Positions 1 through 6,704 of a stretch of DNA of 10,109 nucleotides are shown piece after piece; the stretch's first letter is position 1, and every line of letters begins with the position of its first letter. Both the position numbers and the translations under genes were made by a program. The notes under the pieces are model-generated. The model saw nothing but the letters and a program-made list of their open reading frames with translations, made no database searches and was not told where the DNA came from. The stretch comes from Syntrophomonadaceae bacterium. GTDB taxonomy: Bacteria > Bacillota > Dethiobacteria > DTU022 > UBA8154. The stretch covers positions 1-10,109 of the forward strand of contig SKTJ01000152.1 of assembly GCA_007122565.1 (NCBI GenBank). Reading direction: 5' to 3'.

Positions 1-4
1 AAAA

Positions 5-84
5 GGCTTTGCCGGACCGGGGTTTCCACATGCTACGTGTTTGAGCGCAGCGAGCCAAAGCATGTGAGCCGGGTCGGCAAAGGC
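5..84. repeat. large imperfect inverted repeat, possible terminator on minus strand
   Basis: Arms CTTTGCCG (7-14) and CGGCAAAG (75-82) pair perfectly. The pairing extends inward with bulges to about 20 and 69, and an inner 8-bp stem CACATGCT (27-34) / AGCATGTG (59-66) continues it. The loop holds the mirror-symmetric string GAGCGCAGCGAG (44-55 region). Read on the minus strand, the structure is followed by CC and then TTTT at the window edge, so it could end transcription coming from spoIIID. It could also be a dispersed extragenic palindrome. The T run is cut off by the window start, so the two cannot be told apart here. Confidence 0.5.
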
Positions 85-240
85 AACCCCTGTATCTTTA
101 ACTTGAGACTGCGGTTTCGAATAGGTATCCTAAACCCCGCTGCAAATTATACCTGGGTAGTTACAATAATTTTTACTTGAACAGGCATGCGGAAATAAGG
201 AGGGGGACAAAGAGGTAACAGATGAATGGATTAGGAAACG

Positions 241-273
241 CTGGAAACGAGTTGTTTACATTAATGTTTCCAG
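241..273 (-). repeat. inverted repeat overlapping the spoIIID stop codon
   Basis: CTGGAAAC (241-248) and GTTTCCAG (266-273) form a perfect 8-bp stem around a 17-nt loop that contains the spoIIID stop codon (256-258). There is no clear T run on the minus side, so it is at best a weak terminator or an mRNA 3'-end stabiliser. Confidence 0.35.
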
Positions 274-531
274 TGGTAAAGTATGTTCATTCATATATTT
301 ACGCCGGGTGGCTTCCCCGCCGCGCAGGTGCCGTTCCGCCTTGTTCCGTTCAAGCACCCGGCGCACATCCCCAGCCAGTTGGGAATTAAGCTGGGGTAGG
401 CGTTCCGTTATATCTTTATGCACTGTACTCTTGCTCACACCAAAGACCTGTGCCGCCTGCCTCACCGTATAACCCGTCTCCAGGATACAGGCGCTAACCT
501 CCATAACTCTTTGGAGAATATAATCATGCAT
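256..531 (-). CDS. spoIIID: SpoIIID, sporulation transcriptional regulator
   Basis: Small DNA-binding protein of the mother cell that, in Bacillus, modulates many sigma-E-dependent genes and helps the switch to sigma-K. The 91-residue product opens with MHDYI, has a helix-turn-helix at about residues 21-42 (including FGVSKSTVHKDITERLP) and ends with the family-typical RHLRGGEATRRKY. It closely resembles Bacillus SpoIIID along its length. The reading frame stays open 22 codons upstream, but I chose the ATG at 529-531 because family members start at MHDYI and a purine-rich GGGGGAAGG site precedes it at suitable spacing. It lies 68 bp downstream of the spoIIQ-like gene on the same strand, the pairing common in Clostridia. 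A sigma-E-like match (GTCATGCA, 13 nt, CAGACACA; 566-594) exists upstream but is too weak to call. The C-terminal tail after RRKYM is variable and unremarkable. Confidence 0.96.
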   Translation of the reverse strand: MHDYILQRVMEVSACILETGYTVRQAAQVFGVSKSTVHKDITERLPQLNSQLAGDVRRVLERNKAERHLRGGEATRRKYMNEHTLPLETLM

Positions 532-599
532 GGGAACGCCTTCCCCCTTTTTCTGCTTATTCATTTGTGTCTGTAAATTTATATGTTGCATGACCATGT

Positions 600-1613
600 T
601 TAATTCCTCGCTGTTATGAAGTTAAGCGGATCCACGAAAGTACCGCCTTCCCGTACCTCCAGGTAGAAGAGGGGATTATCCAGGGGAAGGCCTTCTTCTG
701 AAGGTAAGAGGGCAGGAACTGATTCTTCCGAAGACGACGGACACTTTTCTGTTCCCACTTCCGGAAAATCATTAATATAGCCACTAAAGACGGTACGTAT
801 TTCCAGAGATTGCCCATCCCCAGTGGTGGGACGGCCGCTTACGGGTAGGGATCCTTCATACTCCGGCTGCTCATCACGGCCAGTATTATAAGCCATGAGG
901 CCGATGTTTTCTCCCCTGCTTACCAGTGTGCCTTCTTTTACCCATACCTCACGCATATTACCGTAGAAGGTACTATATTCACCAATGTGACCCGTATGTT
1001 CAATGAGGACGGAGCAACGGTAATGGCCGTCCATAACCTTTACCTGGGTAACCACCCCATCCCAAAGAGCTGATACAGGCGCGGAGGGGGTTGTACGCAA
1101 TAGCACGCCGCGGCTAAGATGATGCACCACACCTCCGGAAGGAATACTGGTGCTGAGATAATTACCGAAAGGCAGAGCAATTTCCCAGTGGGACAAAGGA
1201 TTAGCCGGAGCAGGCAGCTCAGTCAACTCTTCCTGCTTGTCACCGGGGTCATCCCCGGGATCATCAACAGGGATATGATCTGCGGTTTCACCTGAAAGCG
1301 CTACAACATCGCTGTCCGTTTCACCGGGTTGCTCCAATTTTTCTGACTCCCTGTCTTTTTCTTCCTCGTCAACGGGTAATTCCATGGCCGGATGTTGCTC
1401 CCCGCTTTCCTGCTGCCTTATTCCCTCAAATCCGGGAAGTTCCAACTGTGGGGACGAACCCCAGCGCATCACCAACACGGAAAAGGCTACCACTACAACC
1501 AGCAGATAGGTCCCGGCAATTATATAGTACCTGCGCAGGCTATCCTTCCCGTCACCTTTGCCGTCTTTTCCACTACCTTTAAACAATTTTTTCCAATTCA
1601 AGTATAAGGGCAT
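600..1613 (-). CDS. spoIIQ: SpoIIQ-like membrane-anchored LytM (M23) family protein, degenerate
   Basis: Probable forespore membrane protein that in other spore formers pairs with SpoIIIAH to form the engulfment channel and zipper. The 337-residue product has a basic N-terminus, one membrane segment (about 29-50), an acidic Pro/Glu/Asp linker (about 55-137) and a LytM-fold domain (about 158-333) recognisable by PSAPVSALWDGVV, GENIGLMAYNTG and EVREGGTFVDPLNF. The zinc-binding motifs are lost. The usual HxxxD is Ser167/Leu171 and the usual HxH is Leu315/Tyr317, so peptidase activity is not expected. About 70 extra residues (about 243-313) sit between the last two core strands. I chose ATG 1611-1613 over the in-frame ATG at 1629-1631: a GGAGGAGG site lies 8 nt before the former, and the predicted transcript would begin almost at the latter. 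Position next to spoIIID and a sigma-F/G promoter support the SpoIIQ assignment. Generic M23 family protein is the fallback. Confidence 0.85.
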   Translation of the reverse strand: MPLYLNWKKLFKGSGKDGKGDGKDSLRRYYIIAGTYLLVVVVAFSVLVMRWGSSPQLELPGFEGIRQQESGEQHPAMELPVDEEEKDRESEKLEQPGETDSDVVALSGETADHIPVDDPGDDPGDKQEELTELPAPANPLSHWEIALPFGNYLSTSIPSGGVVHHLSRGVLLRTTPSAPVSALWDGVVTQVKVMDGHYRCSVLIEHTGHIGEYSTFYGNMREVWVKEGTLVSRGENIGLMAYNTGRDEQPEYEGSLPVSGRPTTGDGQSLEIRTVFSGYINDFPEVGTEKCPSSSEESVPALLPSEEGLPLDNPLFYLEVREGGTFVDPLNFITARN

Positions 1614-1619
1614 AGATTG

Positions 1620-1629
1620 CACCTCCTCC
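1620..1629 (-). promoter_or_regulatory. strong Shine-Dalgarno that decides the spoIIQ start
   Basis: GGAGGAGGTG on the minus strand ends 8 nt before the ATG at 1611-1613. It lies inside the would-be coding sequence of the longer reading frame that starts at 1631. This placement argues that translation begins at the inner ATG. Confidence 0.8.
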
Positions 1630-1639
1630 ATTGCCGGAT

Positions 1640-1668
1640 ATTATATCCAAATAGTATTCGCTTTAAAC
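1640..1668 (-). promoter_or_regulatory. sigma-F/sigma-G type promoter of the spoIIQ-like gene
   Basis: On the minus strand GTTTA (1664-1668) is followed by 15 nt and GGATATAAT (1640-1648). These match the forespore consensus GYWTA and GGNNANANT at every defined position with standard spacing. Transcription would start near 1632-1634 and give a leader of about 20 nt that carries the Shine-Dalgarno site. Bacillus spoIIQ is known to be sigma-F dependent, so the match fits the gene. Whether sigma-F or sigma-G or both use it cannot be decided by sequence. Confidence 0.75.
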
Positions 1669-1794
1669 TTCCAGATGGAAGAAATTATGGCCTCGGCACA
1701 GGGGAGGAAGGAGTGTGACCAAAATTTATAGATTAAATAGGTGAAAAATAAAAGAAAAAGGTTATTTTCCTAAGCGGAGCGAGTAAAAATTAAT

Positions 1795-2985
1795 ATGGAC
1801 AGAATACGCTGGCGCAAAATGAGACGACGCTATTTCCGGCCAAATTATTTCCCCCGTGCCCGGAAAAAAGCTTTATGGAAATGGAAATCCTTTTTTATTT
1901 ATCTGGGGGGTATGGTGCTCCTGCTCGTGGCAATGCCCGCACTGCTTGCAGGGGGTGACGTGCAACCCGTCGATGAAGAAACGGAACATGGCAAAGCAGT
2001 ACTGCCGCCTCTGGGAGAGGAAATTTTAAAGGTGCAGGTGTACCTGGTGGAACAGGGCGAAATAGTGGAGATGGATCTGGAAGTGTACACTGCCGGGGTT
2101 GTAGCGGCAGAGATGCCTGCTTCCTTTCATACTGAAGCCCTCAAGGCACAGGCAGTGGCCGCACGCACCTATACTCTGCAAAAAATGCTGTCACTGGGAG
2201 GGCGCGGCTGCGCCAGCCGGCCCGGGGCTGATCTTTGCACCGCCAGTACTTGCTGCCAGGCCTGGGATAGGGGAGCGGCACAGACAATGGCCCTCAACAG
2301 CATGGCAGAATTCAGTGGTGCCGGAACGGAAGAGGTAATAATTAAGGAAATAAGTGCAGAAACAATTACTACGAAGGGAACGGTGCTTCATTATTACGAC
2401 AGGGTGACGGCGGCTGTGGAAGAAACGCGAGGGCTGGTAATCAGTTATGGGGACGAATATATTGAGGCCGTATACCACTCCACCTGCGGCGGCATAACGG
2501 CAGCGGCGTCGGAAGTATGGGGGCAGGATTTTCCGTATCTGCAGCCGGTGGAAGACCCTTATTGCAGTCATTCTCCATACTATCGTCAGGAGATACGCAT
2601 GGACCTGACAGCTTTCCTGGCAGCTGTGGGGATGAGTATGGGGGACCGGGAAGCCGTCCCTGTGCTGGCAGGGCAGGAACCACTGCTTGAAATAACCCGG
2701 CAAGGTGCAAGCGGCCGCAACACTTTGCTGCGACTGCCACCCCGTTACCCGGAACGTTCGCTCAGCGGCACTGAGTTTCGCAGCCTGCTCAGGCTGCCTT
2801 CCACACATTTTTATTGGACAACAGTAGCAGATGAAATCGTCTTCTATACGCAGGGCTTCGGCCACGGGGCTGGTCTCTGTCAGTATGGTGCAGATGGGAT
2901 GGGGCAAGAGGGGAACAGTTATCAGGAGATCCTGGAACACTATTATCGGGGCGCGGTAGTACAGCCAAACCACAACACCCCCTGA
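1795..2985 (+). CDS. spoIID: SpoIID, stage II sporulation lytic transglycosylase
   Basis: Membrane-anchored glycan-cleaving enzyme of the engulfment machinery, acting with SpoIIP and SpoIIM in the septal space. The 396-residue product has a basic N-terminus, one membrane segment (about 33-52) and the SpoIID domain. That domain starts with YTAGVVAAEMPASFHTEALK (98-117), where Glu106 corresponds to the catalytic Glu of the family, followed by AQAVAARTYTL. A Cys cluster (Cys148, Cys153, Cys154), YHSTCGG (His228, Cys231) and the C-terminal GFGHGAGLCQYGADGMG (354-370) are family hallmarks. It is somewhat longer than the Bacillus protein (343 residues). Extra length lies in the N-terminal tail and around residues 159-200. 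The ATG at 1795 lacks a strong Shine-Dalgarno; GGAG lies about 14 nt upstream. The ATG at codon 9 has none either. The gene is divergent from spoIIQ and faces opposite to murA, unlike the usual colinear arrangement. No clear sigma-E promoter was found upstream. Confidence 0.96.
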   Translation: MDRIRWRKMRRRYFRPNYFPRARKKALWKWKSFFIYLGGMVLLLVAMPALLAGGDVQPVDEETEHGKAVLPPLGEEILKVQVYLVEQGEIVEMDLEVYTAGVVAAEMPASFHTEALKAQAVAARTYTLQKMLSLGGRGCASRPGADLCTASTCCQAWDRGAAQTMALNSMAEFSGAGTEEVIIKEISAETITTKGTVLHYYDRVTAAVEETRGLVISYGDEYIEAVYHSTCGGITAAASEVWGQDFPYLQPVEDPYCSHSPYYRQEIRMDLTAFLAAVGMSMGDREAVPVLAGQEPLLEITRQGASGRNTLLRLPPRYPERSLSGTEFRSLLRLPSTHFYWTTVADEIVFYTQGFGHGAGLCQYGADGMGQEGNSYQEILEHYYRGAVVQPNHNTP

Positions 2986-3010
2986 TTTGATCCTTTTCTC
3001 AAATTGTTAT

Positions 3011-3063
3011 CCCGGCAGATATAAATTGAGCGGACATCTGCGGGCGGCTGTAGGCAGCCGCCC
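3011..3063 (+). repeat. two overlapping, mutually exclusive hairpins after spoIID
   Basis: Stem 1 pairs CCCgGCAGAT (3011-3020) with ATCTGCGGG (3036-3044). Stem 2 pairs GGGCGGCT (3042-3049) with AGCCGCCC (3056-3063) perfectly around a 6-nt loop. They share bases 3042-3044, so they compete. Neither is followed by a T run. Stem 2 with its flanking CCTAC looks like a dispersed GC-rich extragenic palindrome. Confidence 0.5.
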
Positions 3064-3074
3064 CTACTACATGG

Positions 3075-3110
3075 GGAAGCAGGTGAATCGACACCTGCTT
3101 CCTTTTCCTT
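3075..3110 (+). terminator. intrinsic terminator downstream of spoIID
   Basis: GGAAGCAGGTG (3075-3085), loop AATCGA and CACCTGCTTCC (3092-3102) form a perfect 11-bp stem followed by TTTTCCTT. It lies about 90 nt after the spoIID stop on the coding strand and should separate spoIID from the large gene downstream. Confidence 0.8.
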
Positions 3111-3143
3111 GTTACAAAAATTGATATTTTTTGACTCTACCCT

Positions 3144-3173
3144 CTGACATTTTTGGAAGTTTTATGCTATGCT
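3144..3173 (+). promoter_or_regulatory. sigma-A-like promoter of the large secreted protein gene
   Basis: CTGACA (3144-3149), 18 nt, then TATGCT (3168-3173) with an extended -10 TGC directly before it. The surrounding A/T-rich stretch and its place just after the spoIID terminator support independent expression. The leader would be about 80 nt. An alternative -35, TTGACT at 3131-3136, is too far from this -10. Confidence 0.55.
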
Positions 3174-3186
3174 AACGATGAGCACG

Positions 3187-3212
3187 TCCGCGGGGGGATC
3201 TGCCCCTGCGGA
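3187..3212 (+). other. GC-rich hairpin in the 5' leader of the large gene
   Basis: TCCGC (3187-3191) pairs with GCGGA (3208-3212) and GGGG (3192-3195) with CCCC (3203-3206), leaving one bulged T and a 7-nt loop. It sits between the predicted promoter and the ribosome-binding site. No T run follows and I recognise no riboswitch. Confidence 0.35.
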
Positions 3213-3260
3213 TTTAGTGTGGACTTGCCTTTGTACTGTATTTGAAAGGACTGATTAATC

Positions 3261-6200
3261 TTGCTGCCACTCACGGAAAGATTCAAAATATGGGGAAAGC
3301 CTACCACCTGTTTCACCGTACTAATACTCTTTTTTTTGCTGGCTCTGCTACTGATATGGCCCATGGAGGCCCGGGGGGAGGGGCAGAAGGCCTCTTCCAT
3401 TACCCTGCACCTGGAGGGGCAGGAGTACCAACTGCAAAACGAACTTCTTTTCCGGGACGGCGTTATTTTTGCCCCCTTCCGGGAACTCTTTACGCTTTTG
3501 GGGGGAGAAGTGAGCTACTCGGTAAACTCAGGGCACCCCCAATCCCGGGCGGAACTAAACGGGCACAGCTTTATTCTTGAGCAGGAAATTCCCGTACTAT
3601 ACCATAACGAGCTGATCTTATCCCTTCCAGCCGCGCCACCGCTGCTGGACAATACTCTCTATTTCCCCCTGCGCTTTATGCTTGACTTAGCAGGTTACAC
3701 CGTAAACTGGCAAGAAACGGAGGGGCATGTCTACATAAACCAACACCTGTATAAAGTGCCGGCTCCCCGGGAGAAAAACGATTATGTCATCAACGTCCTG
3801 CTCCTAACCGGAGCAGAAGGATTAAACGCCGGGAGTATTCACCAGCATTTACAGCAGAGCTTAGTTCCCAACGTGGAGCTCCATGTTCACAGCTTGAACA
3901 AGGATTCCTTACTCCTGCCGGACGATTATGATTTAATATACCTGGATAACGGACTTGCCGTTAACGGCACAGTCCCTGAGGAGCTAAAAGAGCAGCTTAT
4001 TAGCTACGTTAAAGCGGGGGGAATCCTTTTTCTATCCCATGTTTACGGAGAGATGTTTCCTGTCTCCTTTATGGGAATAGAGGAAATGGAAAAAATAAAT
4101 AACGGCGGCATGGATTTTGCTTACCCTGAAGTAGGGCAAAATTTTACCGGGTTACAGGGGGTATGGAGCACTTTTGCTGAAACCTATAATCAATATAACG
4201 GCTTAAATCCAGATCTTAAAAATGCCGCAAAAGTTGATACGGCTGCAGTACTGGTGGAACGGGAAGGCCTTGCTTATCTCCTGGCGAATGAAGTGGAGGA
4301 TGGCATTGTTATCTGGGCAAATAACTTTTTACCAAATGAGCAGTTTATTACCAGATTCGACTTCACTCCTGAAGCAAACCAGAGTTATTTCCATTACGGT
4401 TACGCCACTGCCAACTACCTGTTTAGAAACGAATTGATAAAGCTTGTCTCCAAAGAAAAATACGGGTTCAGCCTGCAGAAAAGCCATGGCCCTTATGGCA
4501 GGCCGGGGATTGCCTGGCAAAACCACTATGAGGAGATCAATTCTTTTGCTTCAAAAGAATTGATCAGTTGGATTGATCTGCTCGCCTCCCACAACCAGAT
4601 CCCCACTTTTTCATTGGTGCGCGGTGCCTTTCGCTGGGGCCGTTGGCAGAGCAGTATCAGTGTACATATCAATGAAGGCAGCGCCGCCGATCCCGTTTTC
4701 CGCGGCGAGACGGAGAATTCATTTTACTCTTCGGGAAGCAGGCTGGAAGGGGGCGGCGATTATCTTACTTTCGGAACCTATCCTGAATACAGAACCCTGC
4801 TTGCCCAAATTGAGCTTCCCCACCGGGCATACCCCCAGGTAGTGGACTGGAACGGTAATGGGAAAAAAGATTTAATTGTGGGAGCATGGGATGGCAACCT
4901 TTACTTAGCAGAAAACGTGGGAACACAGACGGACCCTTATTTTAAGAGAGTAGTTAAAATTTATACGGCTGATAATAAAATGTTATCCGTAGGCAGCGTT
5001 GCGGCACCACTGGCCTATGATTTTAGCGGAAACGGCCGCACAGACCTGCTCGTGGGTAACGGGGAAGGGAAGGTCGCAATCTTTTTAAACAGGGGCAGCA
5101 CTACAAACCCTCAGCTGTTCTATGGGGGGGTTCTCCAGGCAGACGGGAAAACCTTACAAGTGAACAACTGCGCAGCCCCGTTTATCGTAGACTGGAACGG
5201 GAACGGCATCCCTGACCTGCTGGTGGGGAATGGTTCCGGGGAAGTAATTCTCTTCCCTGGCCTCCCGTCAGGTGACACACCGGCTTTTGGTCCGGGAGTC
5301 CCTTTGACGGCCGCCGGGGGAAAGGCCGAAACAGATAGTTTTGCTGCGCCCTTTGCGGTGGACTGGAATGATAACGGCAGGTTGGATTTGCTTGTGGGGG
5401 GAGGTGATGGGGAGATCGCCCTTTACCTCAGGGACGAGGCGGGAAATCTTGTCTCCCGCGGCAAAATAACAGGCGAAACTTATAATTTCTTTGGAAACAA
5501 GGCCATTAAGGCAGGTCATAATATTGTCCCCATTGTGGTTGATTGGAATAATAACGGGAAAAAAGATTTAATTACGGGCCAACTGGAATATGGTATCCCC
5601 TATCCCATTGACAGCCCCTTTCTTCCCAATAAAAAAGAGCTCCATGAAAGCATCAGCTATGCGCAGCAAAATCATATCCCCCTGATCCCCCACCTTTATG
5701 TCCATTCTTTTTTAAGTGAAGCACAGGAGGCCAGAGAAATAATGCTGCACCGGGAAGCCTTTGCGGCACTGGGGATACCCTGGGAAGATGATATGGGAGT
5801 AAATCATCATACCTGGCGCGTAAATCGGGATGACCCCCTGCAAACATTCAGAAACCAGATGAGCGCCGGCATCTGGTGGAACTTCGGCTTTAACCCTCCC
5901 AACCTCGGGAGCGTCCCCAAAGAGGGGCGGCCGTTCCTGCTGGTACACCCCTTTGCCCTGGCCGGCGAAGCGTCTCCGGAGCCCTTTTTACTGTTTGCCC
6001 CTGCCCCAAGTTCAGTGAATTTCCCCAAAGCCTGGGATGCCCTGGCACGCTTCGATACACCGCTGACATATTTTCAACATATTGAGAACCTCTTAAGGCC
6101 GGGCACTGCCTCTTATAACAATCTTGTGGGAACAATCAACTTCATGAACGAGTTTAAAGATAAATATGAATACAATTTCATGACAGAAGAACAGATGGCG

Positions 6201-6686
6201 CGGGCCATGCTTAATACATTCTTTGCTCAGGTAAGTGTGAGCATTAACGGGAACGAGTTAGTTATGCGGCCGGACTACGCCAATGTACCGGCAAATGTGC
6301 AGGAATACCGGGGAACGCTGGGGGTCAAATTGGAGCTTGGGGAAGCCCTGGCCGGTAAAGAAGTTGACACCTCCGGCATCTTCTTTTATGAAGGGGAGCA
6401 GGGAGGTTATTATATGGGCCTGCCCGAGGCCACAGCAGTAACCTTCGTGGAAAAATCAAGCCAAAAAGATAAAATCCATATTGTTCGTGCAAACGGGCCT
6501 GTTGCGTTTAGAGATGATGGTAAGAGCATGACCTTTTTTATTAACACCAGGGGAATGCAGGAAATCAAGCTATTTTCACCGTTTCCCCTGCAAATACGGG
6601 GAGAGGACTTAAAAATAGAAAAAGATGGCAGCTACTATACAATCACACATTTCGGCGAGCCTGCAGCAGTGACAGTAAAAAGATAA
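3261..6686 (+). CDS. large secreted protein with stalk domain and FG-GAP/VCBS propeller repeats
   Basis: Function unknown; probably an extracellular or cell-envelope protein. It is 1141 residues long and begins with a signal peptide or anchor (about 1-40). A copper-amine-oxidase-N/stalk-like domain follows (about 45-160: LLFRDGVIFAPFRELFTLLG, YFPLRFMLDLAGYTVNW). Next is an alpha/beta segment reminiscent of glutamine-amidotransferase-like folds (about 174-270: YDLIYLDNG, LISYVKAGGILFLSH). Five DWNGNG-type calcium loops (Asp529, Asp587, Asp644, Asp701, Asp761) repeat every 57-60 residues and mark propeller blades. An earlier N-G-S-x-x-DP-F string near 472 suggests a sixth blade without a clear calcium loop. 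Residues about 790-1000 resemble alpha/beta-barrel sequence, perhaps deacetylase-like, and a beta-rich tail ends the protein. I see no catalytic motif I can name. The TTG start is supported by AAAGGA 10 nt upstream. The gene shares the strand of spoIID and converges on murA with an 18-bp gap. Confidence 0.9.
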   Translation: MLPLTERFKIWGKPTTCFTVLILFFLLALLLIWPMEARGEGQKASSITLHLEGQEYQLQNELLFRDGVIFAPFRELFTLLGGEVSYSVNSGHPQSRAELNGHSFILEQEIPVLYHNELILSLPAAPPLLDNTLYFPLRFMLDLAGYTVNWQETEGHVYINQHLYKVPAPREKNDYVINVLLLTGAEGLNAGSIHQHLQQSLVPNVELHVHSLNKDSLLLPDDYDLIYLDNGLAVNGTVPEELKEQLISYVKAGGILFLSHVYGEMFPVSFMGIEEMEKINNGGMDFAYPEVGQNFTGLQGVWSTFAETYNQYNGLNPDLKNAAKVDTAAVLVEREGLAYLLANEVEDGIVIWANNFLPNEQFITRFDFTPEANQSYFHYGYATANYLFRNELIKLVSKEKYGFSLQKSHGPYGRPGIAWQNHYEEINSFASKELISWIDLLASHNQIPTFSLVRGAFRWGRWQSSISVHINEGSAADPVFRGETENSFYSSGSRLEGGGDYLTFGTYPEYRTLLAQIELPHRAYPQVVDWNGNGKKDLIVGAWDGNLYLAENVGTQTDPYFKRVVKIYTADNKMLSVGSVAAPLAYDFSGNGRTDLLVGNGEGKVAIFLNRGSTTNPQLFYGGVLQADGKTLQVNNCAAPFIVDWNGNGIPDLLVGNGSGEVILFPGLPSGDTPAFGPGVPLTAAGGKAETDSFAAPFAVDWNDNGRLDLLVGGGDGEIALYLRDEAGNLVSRGKITGETYNFFGNKAIKAGHNIVPIVVDWNNNGKKDLITGQLEYGIPYPIDSPFLPNKKELHESISYAQQNHIPLIPHLYVHSFLSEAQEAREIMLHREAFAALGIPWEDDMGVNHHTWRVNRDDPLQTFRNQMSAGIWWNFGFNPPNLGSVPKEGRPFLLVHPFALAGEASPEPFLLFAPAPSSVNFPKAWDALARFDTPLTYFQHIENLLRPGTASYNNLVGTINFMNEFKDKYEYNFMTEEQMARAMLNTFFAQVSVSINGNELVMRPDYANVPANVQEYRGTLGVKLELGEALAGKEVDTSGIFFYEGEQGGYYMGLPEATAVTFVEKSSQKDKIHIVRANGPVAFRDDGKSMTFFINTRGMQEIKLFSPFPLQIRGEDLKIEKDGSYYTITHFGEPAAVTVKR

Positions 6687-6704
6687 ATTCCTTCTTTTTA
6701 TTAT

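Noticed and set aside
222..389. Plus-strand 55-codon frame beginning MNGLGNAGNELFTL with a GAGGT site upstream
   Set aside because: It is antisense to spoIIID for most of its length, has no known motif and no convincing promoter.
566..594. sigma-E-like promoter for spoIIID (GTCATGCA, 13 nt, CAGACACA)
   Set aside because: The -10 element matches the consensus CATACANT only partly and similar matches occur by chance in A/T-rich sequence.
1669..1794. sigma-E promoter for spoIID
   Set aside because: No CATACANT-like -10 with a suitable -35 was found; the region is mainly A-rich.
2191..2973. 260-codon open frame on the minus strand across spoIID
   Set aside because: It lies wholly antisense to a well-supported spoIID, has no recognisable motif and its composition follows the opposite strand.
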